NCBI RefSeq assembly: GCF_001021165.1
Contig: NZ_AZAY01000003.1
Span: 1-46,366, forward strand
Reading direction: 5' to 3'
Length of the DNA: 46,366 nt
DNA from: Marinitoga sp. 1197
GTDB taxonomy: Bacteria > Thermotogota > Thermotogae > Petrotogales > Petrotogaceae
Shown here: positions 8,501 to 18,316 of the stretch, piece after piece
Position numbering within the stretch: the first letter of the stretch is position 1
How the letters are laid out: every line of letters starts with the position of its first letter
Made by a program: the position numbers and the translations under genes
The notes under the pieces: generated by a model
Databases searched by the model: none
What the model was told of the DNA's origin: nothing
What the model saw: only the letters and a program-made list of their open reading frames with translations

Positions 8501-10764
8501 AAGACAATGATGAAATTAAATATGATTTAATAATATATAAAGAAGGAGAAGAATTTGATAGTGTCAAGGCATTAACAACAAATGAATATAATTTAGAAGC
8601 CCAACTCTTTAAAACATATAAATTCAAGTTAAAAGCATATGACGATAAAGGTGGGGAAATAATAAAGGAATCTGAAGAAATTTCAGCACATCCTGTAATT
8701 AATAAAGGTGAAATAAAAACATATAAAGATGAAGAATATATATATATATATGCTAATCTAAATTCACCACAAGGTATAGAATTTGAAATAAGCGTTGAGA
8801 ATGAATTATTAACTGATGATGACCTATCAAGAATTGAAATTCCTCAAAGTATACAGGAAAGATTAAAAATGAACGCTATAAAAAAGATTGTGTACGGCAA
8901 AATAATAGTAAGTTTTGTATTTGAAGATAACATGGAAATTAATGAAGAGAAATTATTGGCAATTAATATGGATGGATTTGATTTAGATGAAGTAAATGTA
9001 AATTACAACATATTAACAATATCATTATCATTAGAATGGAAATTTGAAACAGATGATTGGGTAACCTCCTCCCCAGCAATTGGAGTCGATGGCACTATTT
9101 ATGTTGGCAATAGAGGTGGTAACATATATGTAATAAAAGCTGATGGAACATTGAAGCGAAAATATGAATCAATCTATTTAGGAATATCTTCCCTTGCGAT
9201 AGGAATAGATGGTTCTGTTTATTTTGGAAGTGGTTGGTATATACGTGCAATTAATCCTGATGGCTCTCTGAAATGGAATTTCAAGACAGCCGGCGGGTTA
9301 GTATTATCCTCCCCAGCAATTGGAGCCGACGGCACCATTTATGTTGGTTCAGATGATCATTATTTATATGCAATAAACCCTGATGGGTCTCTGAAATGGA
9401 AATTTAAAACAGAAGGAAAAATATTCTCTTCCCCAGCAATTGGAGCCGACGGCACCATTTATGTTGGTTCAGATGATAATTATTTATATGCAATAAACCC
9501 TGATGGGTCTCTAAAATGGAAATTTGAAACTAATGGTAGTTTTGGTTTGTCTTCCCCAGCAATTGGAGCCGACGGCACCATTTATGTTGGTTCAGATGAT
9601 AATTATTTATATGCAATAAACCCTGATGAGTCTTTAAAATGGAAATTTGAAACTGGGGGTGATGTAGAGTCTTCCCCAGCAATTGGAGCCGACGGCACCA
9701 TTTATGTTGGTTCAGATGATCATTATTTATATGCAATAAACCCTGATGGGTCTTTAAAATGGAAATTTGAAACTGGGGGTGATGTAGAGTCTTCCCCAGC
9801 AATTGGAGCCGATGGCACCGTTTATGTTGGTTCAGATGATCATTATTTATATGCAATAAATCCTGATGGGTCTTTAAAATGGAAATTTGAAACTGGGGGT
9901 GACGTAGAGTTCTCCCCAGCAATAGGAGCCGATGGCACCGTTTATATTGGAAGTAAGGATGGTCATATCTATGCAATAAACGATAATAACGGTGGCTTAG
10001 CAGACACATCATGGCCAATGTTCCATGCAAATTCGCAGCATACTGGTCGTGTTGATGAAGATAATTATTTGACTTCTGAAATAATCCTCAATGAAGATTT
10101 TGAAAATATAGATTTAGGAAAAATTCCTGAAGAATTCCATGTAAGATATAGTGGGCGTTCATATGGGGTTGTACAAGATGAAAATATGGACGATTCTGGA
10201 AATAAATTTTTAAAAGTATGGGGGAAACCATATTGGGGATGTGATATAGAATATTATTTTGATATATTTAATTATCAAAAAATTGAATTTAATTATAGAA
10301 TATATGCATCAGATACAAACAAAATCCATCGGGGTGGGGTTTCGTTCATTAATCCTGATGTTTCATGGGGATGGGGATGTGGAGGAGCCAACATTTGGGA
10401 TAATGGTAATATACGTTTTGTAACTAATAAAAATGAAGAAATAAAAGTAAAAGTTTATAATATAAACTCGTGGAATAAAGTAAAAGCCATACTTTTCCCT
10501 AATGAAAAATATGGAAAGGTTTATATAAACGGAAAATTAATATATGAACAATGGATAAACGATGATGGGTATTCTTCTATAATAAAAGTTTACTTACCAG
10601 ATAATAAAACTATTGAATACACAGTAACTCCGAAATCTGAATATCAAGATCCAAATGCATATAAAGGGCTTAAAGGTATTAGAATTGGAGATGGCGCAGA
10701 CAGCACAGGAGATAATGATATTCCTACATATTTTGATGATTTTGTGATTATAGGATATAAATAG
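5584..10764 (+). CDS. Giant lipoprotein: FN3/Ig repeats, 8-bladed PQQ-like propeller, lectin-like C-terminus
   Basis: The 1726-aa product has a lipobox FSGC (Cys21) and an ideal AAGGAGTGAG site. One FN3-like domain (about 30-120) and an Ig-like part are followed by three tandem copies of an approximately 200-residue pair of domains (about 244-848), a further Ig/cadherin-like and an FN3-like domain, and an unassigned region (about 1040-1145). Eight PQQ-like blades (about 1150-1490) follow, each built as SPAIGADGTIYVGS...YLYAINPDGSLKWKFET. The propeller closes with GGLADTSWPMFHANSQHTG. Residues about 1500-1726 resemble a concanavalin/LamG-type sandwich rich in Trp and Gly (SWGWGCGG). Such propellers scaffold protein contacts, and quinone binding is not implied. 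It probably sits on the periplasmic or outer face and binds a surface or glycan ligand. Confidence 0.85.
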   Translation: MKKFYFLILLLAFILLFFSGCILTREVPKPDPGKDIYIILDGSENEITVKLNWKVDTQEPLKYMVYFGKNPDKMDKIAEIEKIAEFTYKFKYTPTIKTYYWKVVAVNAAGKRAISDIRRIYIILKPEAKINIKSEVTETSTKNEYILRENDLKYSIELTPKDERLSNYEYEYEYREKIIYEGETISEATKIVNDIFEFENIIEDKGLGKYEIKVFPYYKNKTTNETIDGKEIHVIVNRDNYFPEITEINHIVTGEKAIKLQWDATDKDGDELEYEIWLNKETEESTRIATQTQKELEIKDLDIEQTYNVKIIAKDEKGGIGEGIYSFKLENEAPELEIDTMESTTNVAVNKDITIEATVVDYYIPLGNTFGFTVKLTNITENTEEEIMNISEEGSEINKTYEIIIDSEKLKAENKYRIDITASDGIKTSQKSLEFETTHNPEITEINHIVTGEKAIKLQWDATDKDGDDLVYEIWLNKETEESTRIATQTQKELEIKDLDIEQTYNVKIIAKDEKGGIGEGIYSFKLAGDLAENTAPELEISTMESTTNVAVNKDITIEATVVDYYIPEGNVFGFTVKLTNITENTEEEIMNISEEGSEINKTYEIIIDSEKIKAENKYRIDIEATDEMETTKKSIEFETTHNPEITEINHIVTGEKAIKLQWDATDKDGDDLVYEIWLNKETEESTRIVTQTQKDLEIKDLDIEQTYNVKIIAKDEKGGIGEGIYSFKLAGDLAENTAPELEISTMESTTNVAVNKDITIEATVVDYYIPEGNVFGFTVKLTNITENIEEEIMNISEEGSEINKTYEIIIDSEKLKAENKYRIDIEATDEMETTKKSIEFETTHNPEIEMISNIPQNNVAINESYEGTITIKDIDGDEISIEGTITGISDGPTELINKKGIISVDGTQIKYELPKITVNEDYKIEIVVSDNVGGFNMIEYTFTTTHNPTITSLEIEQIDDDTLKIKWDASDEDNDEIKYDLIIYKEGEEFDSVKALTTNEYNLEAQLFKTYKFKLKAYDDKGGEIIKESEEISAHPVINKGEIKTYKDEEYIYIYANLNSPQGIEFEISVENELLTDDDLSRIEIPQSIQERLKMNAIKKIVYGKIIVSFVFEDNMEINEEKLLAINMDGFDLDEVNVNYNILTISLSLEWKFETDDWVTSSPAIGVDGTIYVGNRGGNIYVIKADGTLKRKYESIYLGISSLAIGIDGSVYFGSGWYIRAINPDGSLKWNFKTAGGLVLSSPAIGADGTIYVGSDDHYLYAINPDGSLKWKFKTEGKIFSSPAIGADGTIYVGSDDNYLYAINPDGSLKWKFETNGSFGLSSPAIGADGTIYVGSDDNYLYAINPDESLKWKFETGGDVESSPAIGADGTIYVGSDDHYLYAINPDGSLKWKFETGGDVESSPAIGADGTVYVGSDDHYLYAINPDGSLKWKFETGGDVEFSPAIGADGTVYIGSKDGHIYAINDNNGGLADTSWPMFHANSQHTGRVDEDNYLTSEIILNEDFENIDLGKIPEEFHVRYSGRSYGVVQDENMDDSGNKFLKVWGKPYWGCDIEYYFDIFNYQKIEFNYRIYASDTNKIHRGGVSFINPDVSWGWGCGGANIWDNGNIRFVTNKNEEIKVKVYNINSWNKVKAILFPNEKYGKVYINGKLIYEQWINDDGYSSIIKVYLPDNKTIEYTVTPKSEYQDPNAYKGLKGIRIGDGADSTGDNDIPTYFDDFVIIGYK
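6313..8125 (+). repeat. Three tandem copies of a ~600-bp FN3 + Ig-like domain pair
   Basis: The motif GAGATAACAGAAATAAACC begins near 6313, 6907 and 7516, giving unit lengths of about 594 and 609 bp. The 15-bp difference is the codons for a 5-residue linker insertion (LENEAPEL against LAGDLAENTAPEL). Copies two and three are almost identical in DNA, which indicates recent intragenic duplication or gene conversion. Confidence 0.9.
9033..9990 (+). repeat. Eight 120-bp PQQ-like propeller blade repeats
   Basis: The 40-codon period is exact over most of the array, with minor indels in blades 2, 3 and 5. The segments 9661-9780 and 9781-9900 differ at only three positions. Blade 2 is divergent (IYLGISSLAIGIDGSVYFGSG). 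Confidence 0.9.
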
Positions 10765-10832
10765 TAATTTCTCAAATTTCAAATTTTGCGAATACACTTG
10801 TGAATGGGAAAATATAGAGTGAGGTGATAATA

Positions 10833-13598
10833 ATGCAAAAAAGAATAACATTGTTAATTATGGTCATAATATTAATACTGATAACAGGTTGTATGAAATT
10901 TGATAAAACAAAAAAATGGAATACTACAAGTGATTTGATTACAAATGAAAAAATAGTGAGCATTATTGAAAAAAATGATGGTGTAGAAATAGTAGCATTA
11001 AATAATAAATTAAAAACCATAGAAATAAAATTATCAAAAGATACAGAAATAATCGAAAATCCTAAGACATTGAAAATAAAAAAAGACAATATAGTCGCAA
11101 TATCTAAAATAGGAAAAACATTTGACATAAATGAAAAAATAGTATTTTTAAAAAATTTAACCAAAACAGATTTAAAAATTACAGCACTAAACTTTAAAAA
11201 TGAAAATTTAGGCATAGTAACAAAATCAGTTAATTATGTTGATTATGTGAATCCAAAATATACGACATATTATCCAAATTCAAATCAATTAATGACTCTA
11301 CACTTTCAGAATGTTAAAGACTTGTTAAATATAGAAATAGAAATAGATTATCCTGCAAGTTCAATGGAATTACAAACAGATTTAGGAGCAAATGGAGTCG
11401 TATTTCAAAATGAATTAAAAGATAAGAAAGATAATTTTGATGTAAAAACAGAGGATGGTAAAGTAATAATTAAGCAAATTGGATATAGCTATATAACTGA
11501 ATTAAATGAACCAATACAATTGTCTTTTAAATTCAACGATCCAGCCACAGAAACATTAACCATTTCTGCGACATTTCTTGATCAAAATGCGAACATTTAT
11601 AATAAGAAAAATGAATTTAAAATAAAAATATTGAATATGGCCGGAGATATCAATAATGACAATATAGTAAATATTTATGATTTTATTGAATTTGCAAATG
11701 CATACGGCAGTAATGAAAGCTCAGAAACATACAATAAAAAAATGGATATAGGTTCAGCAATAGATGAAAATGAAGATAATATATATGAAACCATAAATGC
11801 AGATGGAACAATAGATGCAACAGACTTTTCGATATTTAGCGATAATTATGGACTTACCGTAAATAATATAAAACCAAAAGTTTGGATTAAAACAATACCA
11901 AAAATTAATACGAGTAGAAAATTAGATTTTGAATGGAATGGTATAGACTTTAATAATGATAGAGTTGAATATGATGTATGGTTTGGGAAACCTGATGAAT
12001 TAACAAAAATTGGAACAAGGATGGAAACTACTAAAATTTCTTCCAGCATAATAATGGATTTATATAATTCTGAATATTTAAATTATAAAACTCAATATAG
12101 ACTAAAAATAGATGCAATAGATTATAGAGACTCTACAGTAACATATAATTATGATTTTATCACAGTAGATATTCCACCAACTTCTACATTATTGTCACCT
12201 TTTGGAACAAATATAAGATTATTACCAAAATTTGAATTTAATTTTGATTATGATGATGAAAATAGAATAACAAAAAAATTCTTTTTAGAAGAAACAAAAA
12301 GCGGAGAAAGGACAATTATTACATTGAATTCAACTCAAATAAACTTGAACTTTTTCTTGAAACCAGGCAATGAATATAAATGGTGGATAGAGACAACTGA
12401 TGAATATGGAACAACAAATAAAAGCACAGAATCAACTATATTAACAACACATTCGCCGTTAATTGAAATAAAAGAACCCGCAGAAAATGAAAATAATGTA
12501 AGAATTAAATCATTATTAACTTGGGTAGCCACAGATATTGATAATGATCCAATGCATTTTGATATCTATTTAAAAGATGATGATTTTGACATAATAAACG
12601 AGAAAAATCATAACGAACAAGAATTTGAAACAGGTATTCTTGAATACGGAAAAACATATTATTGGAAAATAACTGCTAATGATGATAAAGATGCGAGTAC
12701 AACCACAAATTATTCAACATTCACAGTAGTTAATGAAACACAATTAATGAATATTATCTCAACAAAATTTGAAATAGCGGATATTCTTGATAATGCCACA
12801 CCAATAACAATATATTCAACCGATTTAACAGATTCAATTAATGATGTAGAAAAAATAATAAAAGATAATGAAACAATATATATTCCACTTAAAACTGGAG
12901 ATATAAAAATAATAGATATAACTAATCCGTTAGATCCAGATATAAAAACGGTAAAAATAGGAAAAGAGTTAAATGATCTTGAAGTCTATAATAATAACTT
13001 ATATCTTGGAACCGAGAATGGTATATATATATACAGCACTCAAGAATCAACTATAATATCAAAATATACAGAATTCTATATAAATGATATAGAAATTACG
13101 AATAGCGGAAGTATAATAATAGCAACAAAAGAAAACATAATACTTGGAGAAATAAAAAATGATAGTTTTATAGAAGAAACTGAAATAAGCAAAATAACTC
13201 ATAATATGCAACTTTATGGTGATAGTTTATATTTCACAGCAAATCAAGAGTTTATAGAATATAATTTAACAGATGAATCTTCAAAAATATACAATATTGG
13301 AACATTGGCTTTTGGAAAAGATTTTGTAATAGAAAACAATAATGCATATGTAGTATTTTTGTTGAAAGGAATAAAAATAATAAATCTTGATACTTTCGAA
13401 GAAGAAAACGAAATTGAACTATCAGATCCAATAAAGTATATTGAAAAAAATGGAAATTGTCTATATATCCCTATCAATACACCAACAAATTACAGTATAA
13501 AAAAGATAAATCTTGAAAATTTAACTAATCCAATTATTACTGATATAGATTTTTCAAATCCTAAAAATTTGTTAATTACTGATTGGTCTGTAAATTAA
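10833..13598 (+). CDS. Lipoprotein with cohesin-like, dockerin-like, FN3 and LVIVD-like propeller regions
   Basis: The start is the ATG at 10833 (921 aa), because GTGAGGTGA at 10819-10827 is the ribosome site and overlaps the alternative in-frame GTG at 10824. The lipobox is ITGC (Cys20). Residues about 130-265 resemble a cohesin-type sandwich (MTLHFQNVKDLLNIEIEIDY). Residues about 271-345 carry two dockerin-like calcium loops: GDINNDNIVNIYDFIEF, starting near Asp272, and NADGTIDATDFSIFSDNYG. Three FN3-like domains follow (about 347-632). The C-terminal third (about 640-921) has repeating strands such as IYIPLKTGDIKIIDITNP and LYLGTENGIYIY, typical of LVIVD-repeat propellers. A cohesin-like and a dockerin-like region in one chain may lock the protein internally or allow chaining. 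This is not evidence for a cellulosome. Confidence 0.7.
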   Translation: MQKRITLLIMVIILILITGCMKFDKTKKWNTTSDLITNEKIVSIIEKNDGVEIVALNNKLKTIEIKLSKDTEIIENPKTLKIKKDNIVAISKIGKTFDINEKIVFLKNLTKTDLKITALNFKNENLGIVTKSVNYVDYVNPKYTTYYPNSNQLMTLHFQNVKDLLNIEIEIDYPASSMELQTDLGANGVVFQNELKDKKDNFDVKTEDGKVIIKQIGYSYITELNEPIQLSFKFNDPATETLTISATFLDQNANIYNKKNEFKIKILNMAGDINNDNIVNIYDFIEFANAYGSNESSETYNKKMDIGSAIDENEDNIYETINADGTIDATDFSIFSDNYGLTVNNIKPKVWIKTIPKINTSRKLDFEWNGIDFNNDRVEYDVWFGKPDELTKIGTRMETTKISSSIIMDLYNSEYLNYKTQYRLKIDAIDYRDSTVTYNYDFITVDIPPTSTLLSPFGTNIRLLPKFEFNFDYDDENRITKKFFLEETKSGERTIITLNSTQINLNFFLKPGNEYKWWIETTDEYGTTNKSTESTILTTHSPLIEIKEPAENENNVRIKSLLTWVATDIDNDPMHFDIYLKDDDFDIINEKNHNEQEFETGILEYGKTYYWKITANDDKDASTTTNYSTFTVVNETQLMNIISTKFEIADILDNATPITIYSTDLTDSINDVEKIIKDNETIYIPLKTGDIKIIDITNPLDPDIKTVKIGKELNDLEVYNNNLYLGTENGIYIYSTQESTIISKYTEFYINDIEITNSGSIIIATKENIILGEIKNDSFIEETEISKITHNMQLYGDSLYFTANQEFIEYNLTDESSKIYNIGTLAFGKDFVIENNNAYVVFLLKGIKIINLDTFEEENEIELSDPIKYIEKNGNCLYIPINTPTNYSIKKINLENLTNPIITDIDFSNPKNLLITDWSVN

Positions 13599-13617
13599 AT
13601 TATGGAGGGATAGATAA

Positions 13618-16600
13618 ATGAAAAAAGTTTTATTATTATTTGTTATATTGATTATTATGCATTCTTTGATATTTTCAAAAGGTTTCTTTTCGATTAAATC
13701 TGACACTGAATATAGTTTTTTAAATGAAAAAAGTTTTACGGAAAATTTAAATAGCTTATTAAAAGCAGAATTAGGATTAAAATTTTGGAATAACTTATTT
13801 ATATATAGTGGTGCACAAATTGAGTATTATCCTCAACTATTAAATCATTCAGAATATATTGGATTAGAATATAGGGTTAAAATACCATATATAGATTATA
13901 TTACTTTCAGATTGTCAGGAGGAGTTTCTAATCTAAATATTACTAATTTTAATGTTGATAATTTGTATGGTATTTTTTCTGCTGGATTAAATAAATATAT
14001 AATTAATAATTTAAATATTTTTCTAATGGGAAAAGCAAAATATATGATTTCTTCCAGTGGGAATAATTTAGATCTCCTAATAAGTGGTGGATTGGAATTT
14101 GAACTTGGTAAAACCCAATATTCTAAAAAAGTTCAAATTGAATTAAAAGATGAATATCTAAGAAGAACATCATCATCTGACTATTATCTAAAAGTAAATA
14201 GCATAAAAATTCTAGAAGATGATAAAAAATTTAATTCTGCAGAATTAGTTTTTAAGGATATAGATAACGATAAAATTTATAAATGTACATATGAGAATAA
14301 TAAAATACAATTTCAAAATGTAATGAATAAAGGGAATTACAATTTAAAATTAGAAAAGATATCTTATTCAGGTAAAAATTATAAAGTAAAGAATAATGTT
14401 ATACTAAGTATTAAATTTCCAGCAGAAATTGCAAATATTGATATAACAATTAACAAAAAATATGTAAAAACACAAGATGATGAATTTGAAATTACATTTA
14501 ATTCTCAAGTCAAAGATTATGTTGGAAACATTTTTACCAATGATGAAGTATATGAGTATTTCGATAATATTGAATCAAAATTAGATCTTGTTGACTTTCA
14601 GCCTATGTTCAAAACATTAAATAATCCTGAAAAGATTTCTTATGTTATTGAAAATAATAAAATTGTTCTAAAAAATTTGACTGTTCCTGGAACTTATACT
14701 TTTAATCTTACTGTTCATAATGAAAAAAGAAAGTTTAGTATATTAATAAAACCGTCATTTGAAAAATTATCTTATGAAATAAATGATGACATTAAATTAG
14801 GTGTAAAGGAAATTTCAAATGTCATCTTGAGAGTTAAAGACAAATATAATACTTTTTCACCATTAAGAGTTGAATTTGATAACGGGATTATATTTGAAAA
14901 TGGAAAATTAATATTAAACAAAGAATTAACATCAATAGGTGAATACAGTTTTAAAGTAACAAAAATTGATAATTATGATATTGATAAAGATTTATATATA
15001 ACAATTTTCATCAAGAAACTTTCAAAAATAAAAGATGTAAATATAAATTTTGAAAAAAGTGAATATATAGTTTCTAATCAAATTCAATTAAATCTAAATT
15101 CTATTAATATAGAAGATGTTTATGGTAACAAGTTAACAATTGATAATGGAAAAATAAAAATTATTGGTAATAACGGAAATGAAATAAACGACAGTGGGAG
15201 AAACGAGTTAAAAATTACATTAAAAAATAACGAAACTTTAGACAATATCTTAGTCTCTCCAGAAATAGATAATCTAAATAAAACATATTTTGATATTTCT
15301 CAAACTAAATCTGGAAATTATACATTTTTACTTATATTTAAACTTAATGAAGATATATTTAATAAAGAAATAAATCTTTCTTTTTTACCTGATAAAGTAG
15401 CAAAAGCTGATTTTAATATAGAAGTTCAAAAATATTATAAAGCAGATGAAGAAAAATCAGCTACTTTAACTATAAACTTGAAAGACAAGTATGGTAATAG
15501 CGTATTAACAGGACAAAATGAAGAGAACTTGAAATTTGGAGGGAACATAACAAATATTAAAAAGAAAAGAATTAGCGATTCTCAATATAAAATAAATTTT
15601 GAAAATATAACAAAAGCAGAAACATACGAATTTTATTGTAAATATAACGAATATAACTCAGATACATATACATTTTATGTTATACCATCAGAACCCAATA
15701 GTATATCATTTAACAAAAATAAAGTATATTTAAGAACAGCATATAAAGATGAAAAGGATAAAGTAGAAATTATCTATCATGTTTATGACAAATTTGGAAA
15801 CGAAATTCAATTGGAATATGATAATAACAAATTTAAATTATATGATAATTATGCCAATAAAATGAATTATGACTTTTATATAAAAACAAATATTGAAAAT
15901 AATATAGTTATTAAAAATAATAAAATGATAATCTCAGCAATATCTTCTCCAATAATTCAAAAAATTTCATTTTATGGAAATAATAAAATAGGTGAAATTG
16001 AAGTTAACTTTGTTGCGATTCCAAGAGAGATTAAGTTAGTAAGTAAACCGGAAAAAACATTTAAATATGTAAAAAATATTATTTTATCAATTGAAGATGG
16101 AAATGGCAATCCAGCTGAATTTGAAATAAACGAATTAAATATAAAAAATTCACTAAATGAAATTGATAAGAGTGCAAATATTTCAAGCTATCAAATTGAA
16201 AAAGGAAAGCTGTATATAAACTCTATTTTCCTTGGTAATGTTGGAAATAAAAAAATAGATATTAAAATTTTTGAAAACAAATTCAAAAGTAAATTATCAT
16301 ATGAACTTAATTTTAAATCAGAAAATATTATAATTGATAATATGTCTACTATTGTTATAGAAGATGTTCTTATACCTGCAGAGGGCAAAATGAAAAATAT
16401 TGAACCAGAAATTTCTGAAAATGGACGTTATGTATCTTATCTTGAATTAACTAACGAATATATAAAATTAAAAGTTTTTGATACAAACTCAAAAGAAATA
16501 TTGTCTGTTGGTGAAAGTAATAGAAAGAAAAGAAGTAGAAGTAAAAAAGAAGAACAGCACTCAATATATATGCATAAATGGTATTATGACAATGATAAAT

Positions 16601-17331
16601 TATTTTATTCAATAATAAAAGATAATAACAATTATGATTTGTATTATTATTCTGTATCAGATAACAAAAATATTCCTATTTATACAATGCCAACTCAGGA
16701 TACAATGTTTGATTTATCTCCAAATGGCAAATATATAGCTTGGTCATCTGATGGTAATCTAATGCTTGGAACATTAGATTTTCAGAATAATGAAATAGTA
16801 AATATAAAAAATATTAAATCAAAAGATAATGATAATATCGTTACAGACATTAAATGGTCAAAAGATTCAAAAAAATTAGCCTTTATTTATGGTAATGATT
16901 TATATATATATAACGCAAATAATCAAAAAATTGTAAAATTAACAGAAGATAATGATAAATATAAAAAATATATTACTTGGAATAACGAAGGCACTAAAAT
17001 AGGATATCTTTATGAATTAAATAAATTTGATTATGCATTTTCAGTCGTTTCTCTTGATGGTGAAAAAACAATACTTATAGATAATGGAGTTATCGGAGAT
17101 GTTGGAAGTCCTTTATGGTTCGGAAAAAATATATTAATATCGTTAGATTCAACTCATGGATTGAGTATATACAATATAGAAACACAAAAAATAATGCCTA
17201 TAAAATTTGAGGGAACAGAAACCGTTTCTAAATCATATTTTAAATTTTATGAGAATAAAGATGGAAAAATAAAATGTATTTTTGAAGGATTTACAGGCCA
17301 AGAAGATATACTAAAGGGGACGATTAAATGA
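13618..17331 (+). CDS. Giant exported protein: beta-rich N-terminus, bacterial Ig-like repeats, TolB-type propeller
   Basis: The 1237-aa product has a Sec signal (no lipobox) and GGAGGG upstream. Residues about 25-165 are short amphipathic strands rich in Tyr, Asn and Gly (KFWNNLFIYSGAQIEYYPQ), as in a small outer-membrane barrel. Residues about 170-900 contain successive Ig-like sandwiches with the marker DKYGN or DKFGNE, as in invasin/BIg1-type domains. Residues about 905-1237 are a WD40/TolB-like propeller with motifs PEISENGRYVSYLE, LSPNGKYIAWSSDGNL and IKWSKDSKKLAFIYGNDLYIY. The gene at 28791 is a full-length paralogue. Its stop overlaps the next start (ATGA), so it leads the transporter operon. 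Probably an outer-membrane-anchored scaffold. Confidence 0.7.
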   Translation: MKKVLLLFVILIIMHSLIFSKGFFSIKSDTEYSFLNEKSFTENLNSLLKAELGLKFWNNLFIYSGAQIEYYPQLLNHSEYIGLEYRVKIPYIDYITFRLSGGVSNLNITNFNVDNLYGIFSAGLNKYIINNLNIFLMGKAKYMISSSGNNLDLLISGGLEFELGKTQYSKKVQIELKDEYLRRTSSSDYYLKVNSIKILEDDKKFNSAELVFKDIDNDKIYKCTYENNKIQFQNVMNKGNYNLKLEKISYSGKNYKVKNNVILSIKFPAEIANIDITINKKYVKTQDDEFEITFNSQVKDYVGNIFTNDEVYEYFDNIESKLDLVDFQPMFKTLNNPEKISYVIENNKIVLKNLTVPGTYTFNLTVHNEKRKFSILIKPSFEKLSYEINDDIKLGVKEISNVILRVKDKYNTFSPLRVEFDNGIIFENGKLILNKELTSIGEYSFKVTKIDNYDIDKDLYITIFIKKLSKIKDVNINFEKSEYIVSNQIQLNLNSINIEDVYGNKLTIDNGKIKIIGNNGNEINDSGRNELKITLKNNETLDNILVSPEIDNLNKTYFDISQTKSGNYTFLLIFKLNEDIFNKEINLSFLPDKVAKADFNIEVQKYYKADEEKSATLTINLKDKYGNSVLTGQNEENLKFGGNITNIKKKRISDSQYKINFENITKAETYEFYCKYNEYNSDTYTFYVIPSEPNSISFNKNKVYLRTAYKDEKDKVEIIYHVYDKFGNEIQLEYDNNKFKLYDNYANKMNYDFYIKTNIENNIVIKNNKMIISAISSPIIQKISFYGNNKIGEIEVNFVAIPREIKLVSKPEKTFKYVKNIILSIEDGNGNPAEFEINELNIKNSLNEIDKSANISSYQIEKGKLYINSIFLGNVGNKKIDIKIFENKFKSKLSYELNFKSENIIIDNMSTIVIEDVLIPAEGKMKNIEPEISENGRYVSYLELTNEYIKLKVFDTNSKEILSVGESNRKKRSRSKKEEQHSIYMHKWYYDNDKLFYSIIKDNNNYDLYYYSVSDNKNIPIYTMPTQDTMFDLSPNGKYIAWSSDGNLMLGTLDFQNNEIVNIKNIKSKDNDNIVTDIKWSKDSKKLAFIYGNDLYIYNANNQKIVKLTEDNDKYKKYITWNNEGTKIGYLYELNKFDYAFSVVSLDGEKTILIDNGVIGDVGSPLWFGKNILISLDSTHGLSIYNIETQKIMPIKFEGTETVSKSYFKFYENKDGKIKCIFEGFTGQEDILKGTIK

Positions 17332-18293
17332 GGAAAATAAATTTAATCATATTTTTTATATTATTGATAATAATAGTCTTTCCGAATCCTCTTGAGATAC
17401 TGTATGATACAAATTATAATTCAGAAAAAGATGTTTGGAATGATTTTTTTGATCATAATTACTTGAAAATAATAAAATCAAAAAATACAGATAATGAAAC
17501 TTTGTTAGCTAAAGCCTTTAGCTATTATAAAATATATGATTTTGAAAAAAGTTTTGAACTATTAAAAAAATTAGATCAAAAAATATATTACGAGTATTTT
17601 CGTTTAAGATATGAATTAATATATGAAAATAAAAAATCAAATCTTGATATTATAAATCAAAAAATTGAAAAAATGAATATTTCAAAATCAATAAAAAACT
17701 CCGAAAAAAATTATCTTGCTTATATTCTTGGAAATTCAAGTGTAAAATCAGAATTGAAAAAAGCTTTTGAAGAATCTAAAGTTGATTTAAATAAAGAAAA
17801 AGTATATTTAATAGATGTTGAAGGATTTAATTATGCCTATTCATTATACAAATCTAAAGACTATGAAGAAGCTATGGATATACTTACACAAACAATTACA
17901 TATGATTTTAAACGAAAAACTTGGACTTTAGATTTTGACATAACAGATTTACAAAAAACAGATTTTGGGAATAAAATATTATTTTCTGTAATTTTAAGCG
18001 AATATGCACATATCTTATTAAAAAGAATAGGAATAGATGAAAGATTTTATCTAAAAGGATTGTCAGAAAAAAAAGAAATGTTAACAAATATTCAAAATTC
18101 AAATTCAAAGATGAAAATACTTATTTTAGCTCATAAGATGCTGAAAAAAAGTAATGAATTTATTATTTTTGGAATAAAAAATTTTGATGAATTAAATAAT
18201 AAGAATATAAATCTTAAACTCTTTAATATAAATAATTTACAACAGTTTATAAAAAGTAATCAAGAAATAATGGCGGAAATAAATATATTCTAA
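17328..18293 (+). CDS. Exported helical (TPR-like) protein
   Basis: The 321-aa product has an N-terminal hydrophobic signal (LIIFFILLIIIVFPNP). The rest is predicted almost wholly helical, with paired-helix patterns such as LLAKAFSYYKIYDFEKSFELLKKL and FNYAYSLYKSKDYEEAMDILTQTI, which fit tetratricopeptide repeats. The start codon overlaps the previous stop (ATGA), and the peptide-binding protein gene begins 23 bases downstream. It may be a periplasmic adaptor between the giant surface proteins and the transporter, which is inferred from position only. I recognise no named family. Confidence 0.55.
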   Translation: MRKINLIIFFILLIIIVFPNPLEILYDTNYNSEKDVWNDFFDHNYLKIIKSKNTDNETLLAKAFSYYKIYDFEKSFELLKKLDQKIYYEYFRLRYELIYENKKSNLDIINQKIEKMNISKSIKNSEKNYLAYILGNSSVKSELKKAFEESKVDLNKEKVYLIDVEGFNYAYSLYKSKDYEEAMDILTQTITYDFKRKTWTLDFDITDLQKTDFGNKILFSVILSEYAHILLKRIGIDERFYLKGLSEKKEMLTNIQNSNSKMKILILAHKMLKKSNEFIIFGIKNFDELNNKNINLKLFNINNLQQFIKSNQEIMAEINIF

Positions 18294-18316
18294 TCAAAAA
18301 TATAGGAGTTGATTTA

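Noticed and set aside
9033-9990. CRISPR-like regular repeats
   Set aside because: The period is 120 bp with coding throughout and no unique spacers, so these are protein repeats.
10833-13598. Cellulosome scaffoldin interpretation
   Set aside because: No glycoside hydrolase, carbohydrate-binding module or partner dockerin enzyme is seen in the window.
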